A stretch of 64,000 nt of DNA from Nitrosotalea devaniterrae (lineage in GTDB: Archaea > Thermoproteota > Nitrososphaeria > Nitrososphaerales > Nitrosopumilaceae): assembly GCA_900065925.1 (NCBI GenBank), contig LN890280.1:1356451-1420450 (forward strand), written 5' to 3'. The stretch's first letter is position 1. Every line of letters begins with the position of its first letter. Below, piece after piece: positions 40,884 through 49,813 of the stretch. The notes under the pieces are model-generated. The model was not told the origin of the DNA. It saw nothing but the letters and a program-made list of their open reading frames with translations, and did no database searches. The position numbers were made by a program, and so were the translations under genes.

Positions 40884-41639
40884 ATGACCATAATTTATGA
40901 GATTAATCCTCCAAAGGTTATTCAGGATACCATACTATCTCATGACCAGCTCGCAGAATCGGTAGAGAAACTAAAGGAGAGAGCCATCAAGATTGGTCAG
41001 GTAAGCGATGGAATCCATCTCACGGACTCAGTTTTGGGAATTCCAAGGGTTTCTCCCATTACAGCCGGATTTTTCATACGAAACTCTAACAACAAGATAA
41101 GAATCACTGCAAGCATACGAGTACGAGACAGAAACCTTACTTCAATTACCCAGACAATATGTGACGCAATTTTATTAAATCTGAACGGAGTTCTCGTTCT
41201 CAAGGGAGATGCTCCTCCATCGGGTCCAAAAGATTCTGGATTGATTCCAAGTGATGTAATAAAACAGTTCAACGAACAAGGTTTTGGGAAAAGAATTGAC
41301 ATGTATCTCTCAATCTCAAATAATCCAGATTTTGAAAAGATGCATAAAAAAATAGAAGCCCAGCCAAGAGGATTTGTAACTCAAGTCGTAAATTCTATTG
41401 ATCAGGTAACTAGAATAGTTGACAAGCTAAAACCACAAGGATTTAAGATAATTCCTTGTGTATTGTTATCATCTGAGAAAAACAAAAAATCTGCCCAGAT
41501 GTTAAATCTGGACTGGTCAGAATATAGCAAAGACTTGGTCAGATTTGTAAAGCAGATTGACAACATTGCAGGAAATGTACTGATAAGCTCTCCAAATGAC
41601 TTTGCAGGTGCATTAGACCTTCTACATAAGATAAAGTAG
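40884..41639 (+). CDS. Methylenetetrahydrofolate reductase-family protein
   Basis: 251 aa, a TIM-barrel of the MetF family without the N-terminal extension of bacterial forms. Segments include IIYEINPPKV at the start (the E of the family's F-E-x-x-P motif), LNGVLVLKGDAPPSGPKDSG (nucleotide and pterin region) and FKIIPCVLLSS. It should reduce the methylene to the methyl pterin that supplies the split MetH, which is transcribed divergently. Electron donor (NAD(P)H or reduced flavoprotein) is not evident. Confidence 0.85.
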   Translation: MTIIYEINPPKVIQDTILSHDQLAESVEKLKERAIKIGQVSDGIHLTDSVLGIPRVSPITAGFFIRNSNNKIRITASIRVRDRNLTSITQTICDAILLNLNGVLVLKGDAPPSGPKDSGLIPSDVIKQFNEQGFGKRIDMYLSISNNPDFEKMHKKIEAQPRGFVTQVVNSIDQVTRIVDKLKPQGFKIIPCVLLSSEKNKKSAQMLNLDWSEYSKDLVRFVKQIDNIAGNVLISSPNDFAGALDLLHKIK

Positions 41640-41731
41640 ATCAGGTCAGCTTGAGCATTTCCAGAGAAACGGACATGGAAATTACCATCTAGATTAAAAT
41701 TAAAGATCGGTTACAAGATGAGCGTCATAAG

Positions 41732-42784
41732 ATGCGATTGCTTGTTCCAGTTTCAATAGTTACAGTGATGATTGTGCTTGGCATCTTTGCATCTCACTCC
41801 GCATATGCCAATGTGTGGATTCCAGATGATGAGTTTAGTGGATTTTACAGTACAAATGGTACCTATACAGTCATTGGCGCAGTGAAAAATACCGAAGCCA
41901 GTGCAATAATTCCAACAATTACAATAAATGTAAAAGACAACGACAAGACAATATCAGAAAAATATATTCTGTCAACTACAAATTCTCAAAAAGACATTCC
42001 ATTTAACATCAAGATGCCTCAAGTTGAAGGAAAAAATGCAACACTTGAAAAACCTCAGGTTAGTTTTGTCGTAACAAGTCACAATTCCACAGATATTGAG
42101 ATAATCTATGATAAGACATTGAAAAAACATGCTGACGGTCATGAGACGGGTTTTATCATAAACAATGATACATCCACTGCTCTTGGAGTAAGGGTTTATG
42201 CTGCAATATACGGAAAAGATGGCAAGTTCTTGGATGTTGGAAAAAGTATAGAAACAATTGAAAAAATGGAGCCAGGGGAAAAGATTGCATTTTCCATGTA
42301 TCCAGATTCTCAACATGCCTCAATGGTAAGTTACTATAGCTGCTTTGTAGTAGGAGATGATCCTACCATGCCAGCGTCTGTTCTCAAAGATGGCAAGCCA
42401 TACAATTTCACATACTTGACTTCAGCTTCTGTTACTGATACTAAATTTGATGATTCTACACACAGTATCAAAACAACGGTCAGATATCCATTTCCAGATA
42501 CAGGGTTTGTGAATTTTATGTTTCCAGAAGAATCAGGTGGAGAAAAATTTTCCGTATTGTCAAATGGCAAACCAGTAGAATTTGTGCAAAGTAAGGATTC
42601 TGATGGATACTGGCATGTGGCATTATCATTGCCCCCAAAATCTACATCATATTTAGCAATTTCAGGATTTGACCAACCTGGATTATCGCCATCTACAGAC
42701 AATTTTAGAAACTATATTCTAGTGACAATACCAATTGCAGCTGCTGCAATCAGCATAATAATTTGGAAGAAGAAAAAAGACTAG
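41732..42784 (+). CDS. Membrane-anchored exported protein with Ig-like domains
   Basis: 350 aa. A signal peptide (about 1-27, ending HSAYA) and a C-terminal transmembrane helix (about 327-345) with a KKKKD tail suggest a surface protein anchored at its end. The outer region has an FxLYD-like pattern (YTVIGAVKNTEASAIIPTIT) and a second one (HETGFIINNDTSTALGVRVY). Several N-glycosylation sequons are present. There is no PEF motif. Its stop overlaps that of the convergent ABC binding-protein gene by four bases. Function unknown. Confidence 0.75.
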   Translation: MRLLVPVSIVTVMIVLGIFASHSAYANVWIPDDEFSGFYSTNGTYTVIGAVKNTEASAIIPTITINVKDNDKTISEKYILSTTNSQKDIPFNIKMPQVEGKNATLEKPQVSFVVTSHNSTDIEIIYDKTLKKHADGHETGFIINNDTSTALGVRVYAAIYGKDGKFLDVGKSIETIEKMEPGEKIAFSMYPDSQHASMVSYYSCFVVGDDPTMPASVLKDGKPYNFTYLTSASVTDTKFDDSTHSIKTTVRYPFPDTGFVNFMFPEESGGEKFSVLSNGKPVEFVQSKDSDGYWHVALSLPPKSTSYLAISGFDQPGLSPSTDNFRNYILVTIPIAAAAISIIIWKKKKD

Positions 42785-43848
42785 GATGCAATAGGTAGAT
42801 TTTGTTCTTGTAGTATTTTGTTCAAGATACTCAGATCAAATATGTTTGAAAGATCTGGTTTTTTATTTCCCAAGAATCCCAGATTAAAAGCATCATCAGC
42901 AGACTTGGAAACAGATAATTTTATAGGATCATATGTTATTTCCATTCTGGAAAAGGCCTCAGAGATTACATCATTTGGGATTGTTTTTCCAGTCAATTTT
43001 TGTAATTGAATATTGAAATCTTTGATTGATTCATCTTTGTTATTGTTTATCCAGATTGTTTCTTTGACATGAGCCTCCAATAGTTTTTGTATGACATCTG
43101 GATGGCTCTGCAGATAATCAGTTCTTGCAACTATTAGTGCTGTTGTAAATTTGCCGTTTGGCCACAAGTCTCTCTCATCAAGGAAGACTTTGCCATTTGC
43201 TTGTTTGGTAAGTATTGTTCCCCATGGTTCTGGCACCCATGCACCATCAATGTCTTTTTTTGACATCATTGTAACTATATCAGCAGTTGCTGCCGGAAGT
43301 ATGGTGACATTTCCTCCATTCTCCGAAGTCTTGTAACCATTTTTTAGTAGATAAGATCGTAATGCAACATCTTGTGTATTACCAAGTTGTGGTGAGGCAA
43401 ATTTCTTGCCTACAAAGTCAGTTACTGTTGTTATTCCAGAGTCATTTCTTGTTACAAAGACTGCACCGCCACTTGATGCACCTGCAATTATTTTGAGCCC
43501 TTGGCCATCACTTTTGAGATACCCGTTAATTGCAGGATTGGGACCCACGTATGCAACATCAATTCTATTTGCAAACAGTGCTTCTATTGCAGCAGGTCCG
43601 GCATTGAATACTTGTGACTCCAACTTGACATTCCCAAGTGCATTTTGAAAGTCACCATTGCCCACCCCTATCACTGCCTGTGCGTGATTTATGTTTGGAA
43701 AATATCCGATCCGTAAAACATCATTTTTAGTTTCAGACAAAGGTTGAGTCGGAGTAGTAAAGGAAGTAGATGTAAGACTGAGCACAATCACAATACCAAT
43801 TATTACACTTGCAATTCCAAATTTTATTCCAGTTTTATTGTATACCAT
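42781..43848 (-). CDS. ABC importer substrate-binding protein (SsuA/NMT1 type)
   Basis: 355 aa. An N-terminal hydrophobic helix (about 9-30) anchors or exports it. The body follows the SsuA/NrtA/THI5 plan: LRIGYFPNINHAQAVIGVGN, RIDVAYVGPNPAINGYLKSD and GAVFVTRNDSGITTVTDFVG. The family imports sulfonates, nitrate, bicarbonate, thiamine precursors or similar anions, and the sequence alone does not settle which. It is the last gene of a three-gene operon with a permease and an ATPase. Confidence 0.88.
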   Translation of the reverse strand: MVYNKTGIKFGIASVIIGIVIVLSLTSTSFTTPTQPLSETKNDVLRIGYFPNINHAQAVIGVGNGDFQNALGNVKLESQVFNAGPAAIEALFANRIDVAYVGPNPAINGYLKSDGQGLKIIAGASSGGAVFVTRNDSGITTVTDFVGKKFASPQLGNTQDVALRSYLLKNGYKTSENGGNVTILPAATADIVTMMSKKDIDGAWVPEPWGTILTKQANGKVFLDERDLWPNGKFTTALIVARTDYLQSHPDVIQKLLEAHVKETIWINNNKDESIKDFNIQLQKLTGKTIPNDVISEAFSRMEITYDPIKLSVSKSADDAFNLGFLGNKKPDLSNIFDLSILNKILQEQNLPIAS

Positions 43849-43853
43849 AAAAC

Positions 43854-44651
43854 TTACCTATGATTATCCAAGCCCCATTTTTTTCTAATCTTATCTTCTA
43901 GTTTATTTAAAATAAATCGGTCCACTAGTAAACCAATTGTAAATATGGTTATCATGCTTGCAATGACCTGACTCATATCAAGAAATTCACGTCCAACAGA
44001 TAGAATATGTCCTAGCCCTACAATAGACATCAAAATTTCTGCACCGATTATAGCATGCCATGCAAATGACCATGCTTGTCGTAGACCAATTATCAAAGAA
44101 GGCGTGGCAGCAGGAATTGTAACATGTCTAAATAGTGAAATTCCATGTGCGCCCATATTTCTTGCAGCATCTACATAGATTGGAGGTATATTTCGAATGC
44201 TACTGTATGTTGAAATCATAATTGAGAAAATTGAGCTCATTACAACAACAAACATTATCCCAAATTCATCAAATCCAATCAATAGTATAGAAAATGGTAC
44301 CCATGCAATGCTGGGAAATGATAATAATCCTGCAGAAAATGAATTCAGTGTTTTTCCAAAACCCTTGAATTTTATCATTGTAAATCCAATCAACGTTCCA
44401 AGAGTAATTGAGATTGCAAAGGCACCAAGTAGTCTTGCCAGTGTTATGCCAATACTTTGCTCCAAGGAACCATTCAATATGATTTTTGCAAATGTTTCTG
44501 CAACCATTGCAGGCGAAGGCAAGGATATTTTAGGCCAAACTCCAAGCATGAATACAATCTGCCAAACTCCAATGAATGCAGCTATCAACAATGCAGCATT
44601 TGCGGCATCTTCCATATTGCCTTGAGACTTTTTTACATGAATATCAGTCAT
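43854..44651 (-). CDS. ABC importer permease (SsuC/TauC type)
   Basis: 265 aa with about six hydrophobic helices. The coupling loop is DAARNMGAHGISLFRHVTIP, matching the E-A-A-x3-G motif of binding-protein-dependent permeases. It overlaps the ATPase gene by four bases and is followed after five bases by the binding-protein gene. Substrate unknown, as for its partners. Confidence 0.9.
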   Translation of the reverse strand: MTDIHVKKSQGNMEDAANAALLIAAFIGVWQIVFMLGVWPKISLPSPAMVAETFAKIILNGSLEQSIGITLARLLGAFAISITLGTLIGFTMIKFKGFGKTLNSFSAGLLSFPSIAWVPFSILLIGFDEFGIMFVVVMSSIFSIMISTYSSIRNIPPIYVDAARNMGAHGISLFRHVTIPAATPSLIIGLRQAWSFAWHAIIGAEILMSIVGLGHILSVGREFLDMSQVIASMITIFTIGLLVDRFILNKLEDKIRKKWGLDNHR

Positions 44652-45424
44652 GAAGTCTCATCCTTTGATCTTGCAATGACTTCGCTTTTTAATTCGTCAA
44701 GAATTTGATGATAATATTTTTGAAGATTCTCATCTTCTGCAAGTCGCGGTCTCCTATAATCAATTATAATTTCTTTTTTAATTTTGGACGGTCTATTCTT
44801 GAATACTTCTACTTTATTTCCCAGTATTACAGATTCTGAAATATTATGGGTGACAAATATGATTGTCTTTTTTGTTCTTTCCCAGATTAACTGTAATTCT
44901 ACAAGTAACAAGTCCCTTGTTTGAGAATCGAGTGCTGCGAAGGGTTCATCCATCAAAAGAATTTCAGGATCCATTGCAAGTGCTCTAGCTATTGCAACTC
45001 GTTGTTTCATACCGGTGGATAATTGATATGTATACGAATCTGCAAATTTTGTGAGTTGCATCATGTCAAGATATCTCTGAGATATCTCCCTACGTTCATC
45101 TTTTGGAATTCCTGCCATCTTTAGTCCAAACTCTACGTTATCAATCACTTTGAGCCATGGAAAGAGCGCACCTTCTTGGAAGACCATTGTCCTATCAGGA
45201 CCAGGTTCAGAGATAGGATTTCCATTTAGTAAAATCTCTCCCGAGTCTGGTTTTTCAAGACCTGCCACGATATTCAAGAAAGTGGATTTTCCACACCCAG
45301 ATGGGCCTACTATGCAAATGAAATCACCTTCTTCTACATTTAGATTTACACCATCCAGTGCAACTACAGAATTCCCGTTATGATCAAAATGTTTTACAAT
45401 ATTTTTGGCTTGGAGTTTTGTCAT
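44648..45424 (-). CDS. ABC importer ATPase (SsuB/TauB type)
   Basis: 258 aa. Walker A GPSGCGKST, Q-loop MVFQEGALFPWL, signature LSTGMKQRVAIARALA, Walker B EILLMDEPFAALD and the switch His in VTHNISES are all intact. It energises the importer encoded downstream. It is the first gene of the operon; a palindrome about 70 bases upstream may regulate it. Confidence 0.93.
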   Translation of the reverse strand: MTKLQAKNIVKHFDHNGNSVVALDGVNLNVEEGDFICIVGPSGCGKSTFLNIVAGLEKPDSGEILLNGNPISEPGPDRTMVFQEGALFPWLKVIDNVEFGLKMAGIPKDERREISQRYLDMMQLTKFADSYTYQLSTGMKQRVAIARALAMDPEILLMDEPFAALDSQTRDLLLVELQLIWERTKKTIIFVTHNISESVILGNKVEVFKNRPSKIKKEIIIDYRRPRLAEDENLQKYYHQILDELKSEVIARSKDETS

Positions 45425-45494
45425 GATTCCAAATCTTCCCCACTAATTCCTGAAACAGTTGAAACTAATATTGCAATACCAGGCGTGATTTTCA

Positions 45495-45509
45495 TATAAC
45501 GTCGTTATA
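45495..45509. promoter_or_regulatory. Palindrome upstream of the ABC importer operon
   Basis: TATAACG-T-CGTTATA is a perfect 15-base palindrome about 70 bases before the ATPase start. Its outer TTATA/TATAA could itself be the minus-strand TATA box, which would give a leader of about 40 bases. A repressor bound here would block the promoter. Confidence 0.45.
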
Positions 45510-45619
45510 ATATTTATCTTAAATAGTGATCGAATTTTAGCTTGGACTAACTTGTTTTATCTCATACAAGAAAAAACCAATTTTGTTATTTTTCCAAAAC
45601 AAAAAACTAGATCGAGTAC

Positions 45620-45652
45620 TGATCATAAAAGATAAATGCTAATTTATGATCA
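45620..45652 (+). promoter_or_regulatory. argG promoter framed by a 10-base inverted repeat
   Basis: TGATCATAAA (45620-45629) and TTTATGATCA (45643-45652) are exact reverse complements separated by 13 bases. The spacer holds GATAAATGCT, a TATA box about 27-30 bases before the argG start. A regulator bound to both arms would cover the TATA box. The Lrp-family gene of the same cluster (50978) is a candidate. Confidence 0.55.
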
Positions 45653-45664
45653 CAGAAAATCTCG

Positions 45665-46855
45665 ATGATGAAAGGAAAAGCAGTTCTAGCTTTCTCTGGG
45701 GGACTTGATACTTCGGTTGTAATAAAATATCTACAAGACAAACATAAGCTTGATGTCATTACAGTTACAGTAGATGTAGGCCAAGAAGACAACCTCAAAA
45801 AGATTTCAACCAAGGCAAAGAGTCTTGGAGTTTTAAAGCATTACAACATTGATGCACGACAGGAGTTTGTAGATAGTTTCATCTTTCCAGCAATTAGGGC
45901 AAATGCATTATACCAAAAGAAATATTGCCTTGCAACAGCACTTGCACGACCACTGATTGCACAAAAAGTGGTAGAGGTTGCGAAAAAAGAAAACGCGTCA
46001 GCACTTGCACACGGATGTACAGGAAAAGGAAACGATCAAGTGAGATTTGATGTTACATATCGTTCAGGTTCTAATCTTCCAATCATTGCACCAATACGTG
46101 ATCTCAATCTTACACGGGATGTTGAATTAAAATATGCACAAAAACACAATATTCCAATTGATAATACTGCAAAAAAATTCAGTATTGATCAAAACTTGTG
46201 GGGAAGAGCAATTGAAGGTGGAGACATGGAAGATGCATTCTCAGAGCCGCCAGATGATGCATTCATTTGGGTCAAGACAAAAAACTTGCCAGAAAAACCA
46301 CAATACATTGAAATAAAATTTGAAAACGGTATACCCGTTGCAGTAGATGGAAAACGCATGAGGTCAATTGAGCTAATCAAGTACATTAACAAAAAGGCAG
46401 GTGCAAGCGGAGTTGGAATTGTGGATCACATTGAAGACAGAGTTGTAGGCATAAAATCACGAGAAGTCTATGAGACACCAGGTGCAACATGCATAATTGA
46501 AGCACACACTGATCTTGAAAAAATGGTTTTGACAAAACACGAATTAAAGTTCAAGGCAACGGTTGATGCAGAGTGGTCATGGCTTGCATATTCTGGACTG
46601 TGGCAAGATCCACTGAGATCAGATTTAGATATGTTTATCAATACTACTCAGAAGAGGGTTAGCGGAACTGTCAAGCTCAAAATGTTCAAAGGAAGTCTCA
46701 GAGTTGTTGGAAGAAAATCGGAATATTCATTGTACAGCCATGATCTGGCAACATATGGCGCCGGTTCTACTTTTGATCAGACTCTTGGAAAAGGATTCGT
46801 TGAGCTATGGGGGCTTCAATCAACAGAAGCTAATAAATTACTAAAAAAGAGGTGA
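45665..46855 (+). CDS. argG: Argininosuccinate synthase
   Basis: 396 aa. It joins citrulline and aspartate with ATP, the penultimate step of arginine synthesis. The PP-loop ATP motif is LAFSGGLDTSVVIKYL. Typical segments are ALAHGCTGKGNDQVRFDVTY and PIRDLNLTRDVELKYAQKHN. Length is normal. A second ATG one codon in is equally possible. It is the first gene of the arginine/lysine cluster, and its last bases GAGGTGA double as the ribosome-binding site for lysW. Confidence 0.96.
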   Translation: MMKGKAVLAFSGGLDTSVVIKYLQDKHKLDVITVTVDVGQEDNLKKISTKAKSLGVLKHYNIDARQEFVDSFIFPAIRANALYQKKYCLATALARPLIAQKVVEVAKKENASALAHGCTGKGNDQVRFDVTYRSGSNLPIIAPIRDLNLTRDVELKYAQKHNIPIDNTAKKFSIDQNLWGRAIEGGDMEDAFSEPPDDAFIWVKTKNLPEKPQYIEIKFENGIPVAVDGKRMRSIELIKYINKKAGASGVGIVDHIEDRVVGIKSREVYETPGATCIIEAHTDLEKMVLTKHELKFKATVDAEWSWLAYSGLWQDPLRSDLDMFINTTQKRVSGTVKLKMFKGSLRVVGRKSEYSLYSHDLATYGAGSTFDQTLGKGFVELWGLQSTEANKLLKKR

Positions 46856-46866
46856 ATGATCAAAGA

Positions 46867-47034
46867 ATGAATTGCCCAGAATGTGATGCAACAATAAAAA
46901 TTCCAGACGACGCAAGTGTTGGAGAGATAGTCTCATGTCCTGATTGTGGGGCAGATTTTGAGATTGCTTCTAAGAATGGCGCCGCATGTGAATTAAAGCA
47001 TGCTGAGAAAGTTGGCGAAGATTGGGGAGAGTAA
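46867..47034 (+). CDS. lysW: Amino-group carrier protein LysW, first copy
   Basis: 55 aa from ATG 46867; a GTG at 46852 would add five residues, but GAGGTGA at 46849-46855 is a good ribosome-binding site for the ATG, and the length then equals that of the second copy. A zinc-ribbon (CPECDATI, SCPDCGADFEI) supports an acidic body. The C-terminus is VGEDWGE: the gamma-carboxyl of the last Glu is the attachment point for glutamate or alpha-aminoadipate in LysW pathways. The position between argG and the ArgX-like ligase suggests a role in arginine synthesis. Confidence 0.93.
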   Translation: MNCPECDATIKIPDDASVGEIVSCPDCGADFEIASKNGAACELKHAEKVGEDWGE

Positions 47035-47892
47035 ATGCCCAAAGTTCGAATCGTGTTCGATAGAGTAAGACTGGAAGAAAAGATGCTCGAACAAAAAGCA
47101 ATCGAGCTTGGACACGATACGAAAATGATCGATGCCAAAACTACCCAATTTACCACTGAAAGTAAAAAAAACGATTACGATTTCGGAGATGTCGTTTTAG
47201 AAAGATGTGTCAGTTACTTTCGTGGTCTTCATTTTACAGCAGCCCTTGAATTTTTAGATATTCCAGTAATCAACAGAACTGAAGTTGCAAACAATTGTGG
47301 AAACAAGATGTTAACCTCATTATTGCTAAAAAAACATAATGTACCTACTCCAAAAACATACTTTACATTTTCATCAGAGGCAGCAGTTGAGACACTGGAA
47401 AAAGATGGTTATCCACTAGTGATAAAGCCAATCATAGGAAGTTGGGGGAGAGGCGTTGTACCTCTAAGAGACAGGGAAACAGCAGATGCAATAATTGAAG
47501 TCAGAGAGCTAAATGACGGACCATTGGACAGGATTTACTACTTGCAAGAAGTCGTCACACGTCCACCAAGAGACATACGAGCCATATCCGTGGGAGATCA
47601 GTTGATCGCTGCAATGTATAGAACATCTACTGGCGGCTTTAAGACAAATATTGCTCTAGGAGCAGAGCCAATCGCATGTGAGATCACAAAGGAGTTGGAA
47701 GACATTTGCATGAAGGCATCAAAGGCAGTAGGAGGCGGAATCTTGGGAATTGATGTCATGGAAGACGAAAAACGCGGATTTGTGGTACATGAAGTAAACA
47801 ATACAGTAGAATTCAAGGGATTAGCAAAAGTTGCCAAAAGAGACATCCCAAAAGAAATGATCGACTATGCAATAAGTTATGCCAAGCGATAG
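47035..47892 (+). CDS. argX: LysW-glutamate ligase, ArgX-like (ATP-grasp)
   Basis: 285 aa; its ATG directly follows the lysW stop. It is an RimK/LysX-type ATP-grasp ligase that couples an amino acid to the C-terminal Glu of LysW. Motifs: YPLVIKPIIGSWGRGVVPLR (ATP), VVTRPPRDIRAISVGDQLIA and GFVVHEVNNTVEFKGLAKVA. The last region differs from the paralog at 52868 (NNTTEYKNTVRVTG), whose form resembles LysX; this copy resembles ArgX. Together with argG next door this favours glutamate as substrate. Assignment of the substrate is inference. Confidence 0.88.
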   Translation: MPKVRIVFDRVRLEEKMLEQKAIELGHDTKMIDAKTTQFTTESKKNDYDFGDVVLERCVSYFRGLHFTAALEFLDIPVINRTEVANNCGNKMLTSLLLKKHNVPTPKTYFTFSSEAAVETLEKDGYPLVIKPIIGSWGRGVVPLRDRETADAIIEVRELNDGPLDRIYYLQEVVTRPPRDIRAISVGDQLIAAMYRTSTGGFKTNIALGAEPIACEITKELEDICMKASKAVGGGILGIDVMEDEKRGFVVHEVNNTVEFKGLAKVAKRDIPKEMIDYAISYAKR

Positions 47893-47955
47893 ATTCCAAA
47901 AGTTGAAAAAAATTTTAGAGTTTAAATTATACTATATTATGGTAGGAGAGTATCA

Positions 47956-49008
47956 ATGAAAGTCGGTGTAGTCGGAGCATCAGGGTATGTCGGTGGAGAA
48001 ATTCTTAGATTACTTGTAAGTCACCCACATGCAGAAATTTCCATGGTAACTTCAAGACAATATGTTGGAGAATACATCTCTAGAATACAGCCAAGCTTGA
48101 AAGGATTTACAGATATGACATTTTCAGAACTTGATTACGATAAACTAACAGACAAGTGCGATTTGGTATTTACAGCAGTACCACATGGAACCGCAGTAGA
48201 CATTGTAAAGGCGCTCTATGATAGAGGAATGAAAGTAATTGATCTTAGTGCAGACTATAGATTACACAATCCAGCAGATTATGACAAATGGTATGGTTGG
48301 CAACATCCACATCCAGAGCTACTAGAAAAATCAGTCTTTGGAGTTCCAGAACTCCACAGAGAAGAGATAAAAAAATCTCAAATTGTATCATGTCCTGGAT
48401 GCATGGCAGTAACATCAATTCTAGGATTATACCCATTGATCAAAAAGAAAATTATCGATACAGAACATATCATAGTTGATTCAAAGATTGGCTCTTCAGG
48501 TGCAGGTGCAGGAACTGTTTCAGGTACACACCATGCAATGAGATCAGGTGTCATCAGACCATACAAGCCAGCAAAGCACAGACATACTGGAGAAATAGAA
48601 CAAGAACTAAGCATTGCAAACGGTGGAAAAATCAAGGTATCAATGAGTCCACACGCAGTAGACATTGTAAGAGGAATTCTTTGTACAAATCATGTCTTTC
48701 TTAATCAACCAGTAAGTGAGATGGATTTGTGGAAGATATATCGTGAACAATACCAAAATGAAAAATTCATCAGACTTATTCGTGACAAGAAAGGATTTTA
48801 CAAATTCCCAGATCCAAAGTTTGTGGTAGGCTCTAACTTTTGTGATGTAGGATTTGACATTGATGAAGACAATAACAGAATTGTAGTTCTCTCAGCATCA
48901 GACAACCTCATGAAAGGCGCAGCAGGATCTGCCATTCAAAACATGAATGTCATGGCAGGATTCAATGAGATGGAAGGAATAGCATATTCTCCGTTAACTC
49001 CTGTGTAA
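47956..49008 (+). CDS. lysY: LysW-bound gamma-glutamyl/aminoadipyl-phosphate reductase
   Basis: 350 aa, ArgC/LysY family. It reduces the LysW-linked acyl phosphate to the semialdehyde with NADPH. The NADP-binding start is VGVVGASGYVGGEILRLL and the catalytic Cys149 lies in SCPGCMAVTSILG. As only one copy is present for two carrier/ligase pairs, it is likely bifunctional for arginine and lysine synthesis, as in Sulfolobus. A purine-rich AGGAGAG eight bases upstream is a probable ribosome-binding site. Confidence 0.92.
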   Translation: MKVGVVGASGYVGGEILRLLVSHPHAEISMVTSRQYVGEYISRIQPSLKGFTDMTFSELDYDKLTDKCDLVFTAVPHGTAVDIVKALYDRGMKVIDLSADYRLHNPADYDKWYGWQHPHPELLEKSVFGVPELHREEIKKSQIVSCPGCMAVTSILGLYPLIKKKIIDTEHIIVDSKIGSSGAGAGTVSGTHHAMRSGVIRPYKPAKHRHTGEIEQELSIANGGKIKVSMSPHAVDIVRGILCTNHVFLNQPVSEMDLWKIYREQYQNEKFIRLIRDKKGFYKFPDPKFVVGSNFCDVGFDIDEDNNRIVVLSASDNLMKGAAGSAIQNMNVMAGFNEMEGIAYSPLTPV

Positions 49009-49012
49009 AAAA

Positions 49013-49813
49013 ATGATTACAATAAAAATAGGAGGAAGTGTGGTAGATGGTCTTCATCCCACTACAATATCAGATTTAAAAAAAGTCTCAGAAAATGAAA
49101 AACTCATCATAGTACACGGCGGAGGAAAAGAAGTAACAAAAATTTCAGAGGCCTTGGGAAAGGAACAAAAATTCATCGTCTCCCCAGGAGGAATCAAGAG
49201 TAGATTTACAGACAAGGAGACTGCAGAGATATTTACAATGGTCATGTCTGGAAAAATAAACAAGATGATAGTTGGCATGCTCCAAAAGCATGGAATCAAT
49301 GCAGTTGGCCTTTCAGGGGTGGATGGCAAGATAATACAGGCTGAACGAAAAAAGAAACTAATCGTAATGAACGAAAAAGGTCGTAAGATGGTAATCGATG
49401 GAGGCTATACAGGAAAAATACAAGATGTCAATGCAGGACTGATTCACTCCATTTTAGACCAAGGATATGTTCCAGTCATATCTCCAATTGCAATAAGCGA
49501 AGAATGTGATTTTCTCAACGTTGACGGGGACAGGGCTGCAGCATACGTTGCAGGCAAGATGAAGTCTGACAAGATATTATTCCTGACAAATGTAGATGGT
49601 TTACTCATGGAAGAAAAACTAGTAAAAAAATTATCCTTGGCAGAAGCAAAGGAAATTTTACCAAAGATTGGATTTGGGATGGAAAAGAAGATACTTGCGG
49701 CAACAGAAGCCTTGGAGATGGGAGTCAAGGAAGCATTGGTTGCAAATGGCAAAAAGGAAAACCCAATATCTGCGGCAATTGCTCACGATAACTGTACGGT
49801 GATATCAAAATGA
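49013..49813 (+). CDS. lysZ: LysW-bound glutamate/aminoadipate kinase
   Basis: 266 aa, ArgB/LysZ amino-acid kinase family. It phosphorylates the side-chain carboxylate of the LysW-linked amino acid. Motifs: ITIKIGGSVVDG (phosphate loop), IVHGGGKEVTKISEALG and VDGDRAAAYVAGKM. It begins four bases after lysY and overlaps lysJ by four bases (ATGA type), so translation is coupled. The single copy implies action in both pathways. Confidence 0.93.
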   Translation: MITIKIGGSVVDGLHPTTISDLKKVSENEKLIIVHGGGKEVTKISEALGKEQKFIVSPGGIKSRFTDKETAEIFTMVMSGKINKMIVGMLQKHGINAVGLSGVDGKIIQAERKKKLIVMNEKGRKMVIDGGYTGKIQDVNAGLIHSILDQGYVPVISPIAISEECDFLNVDGDRAAAYVAGKMKSDKILFLTNVDGLLMEEKLVKKLSLAEAKEILPKIGFGMEKKILAATEALEMGVKEALVANGKKENPISAAIAHDNCTVISK

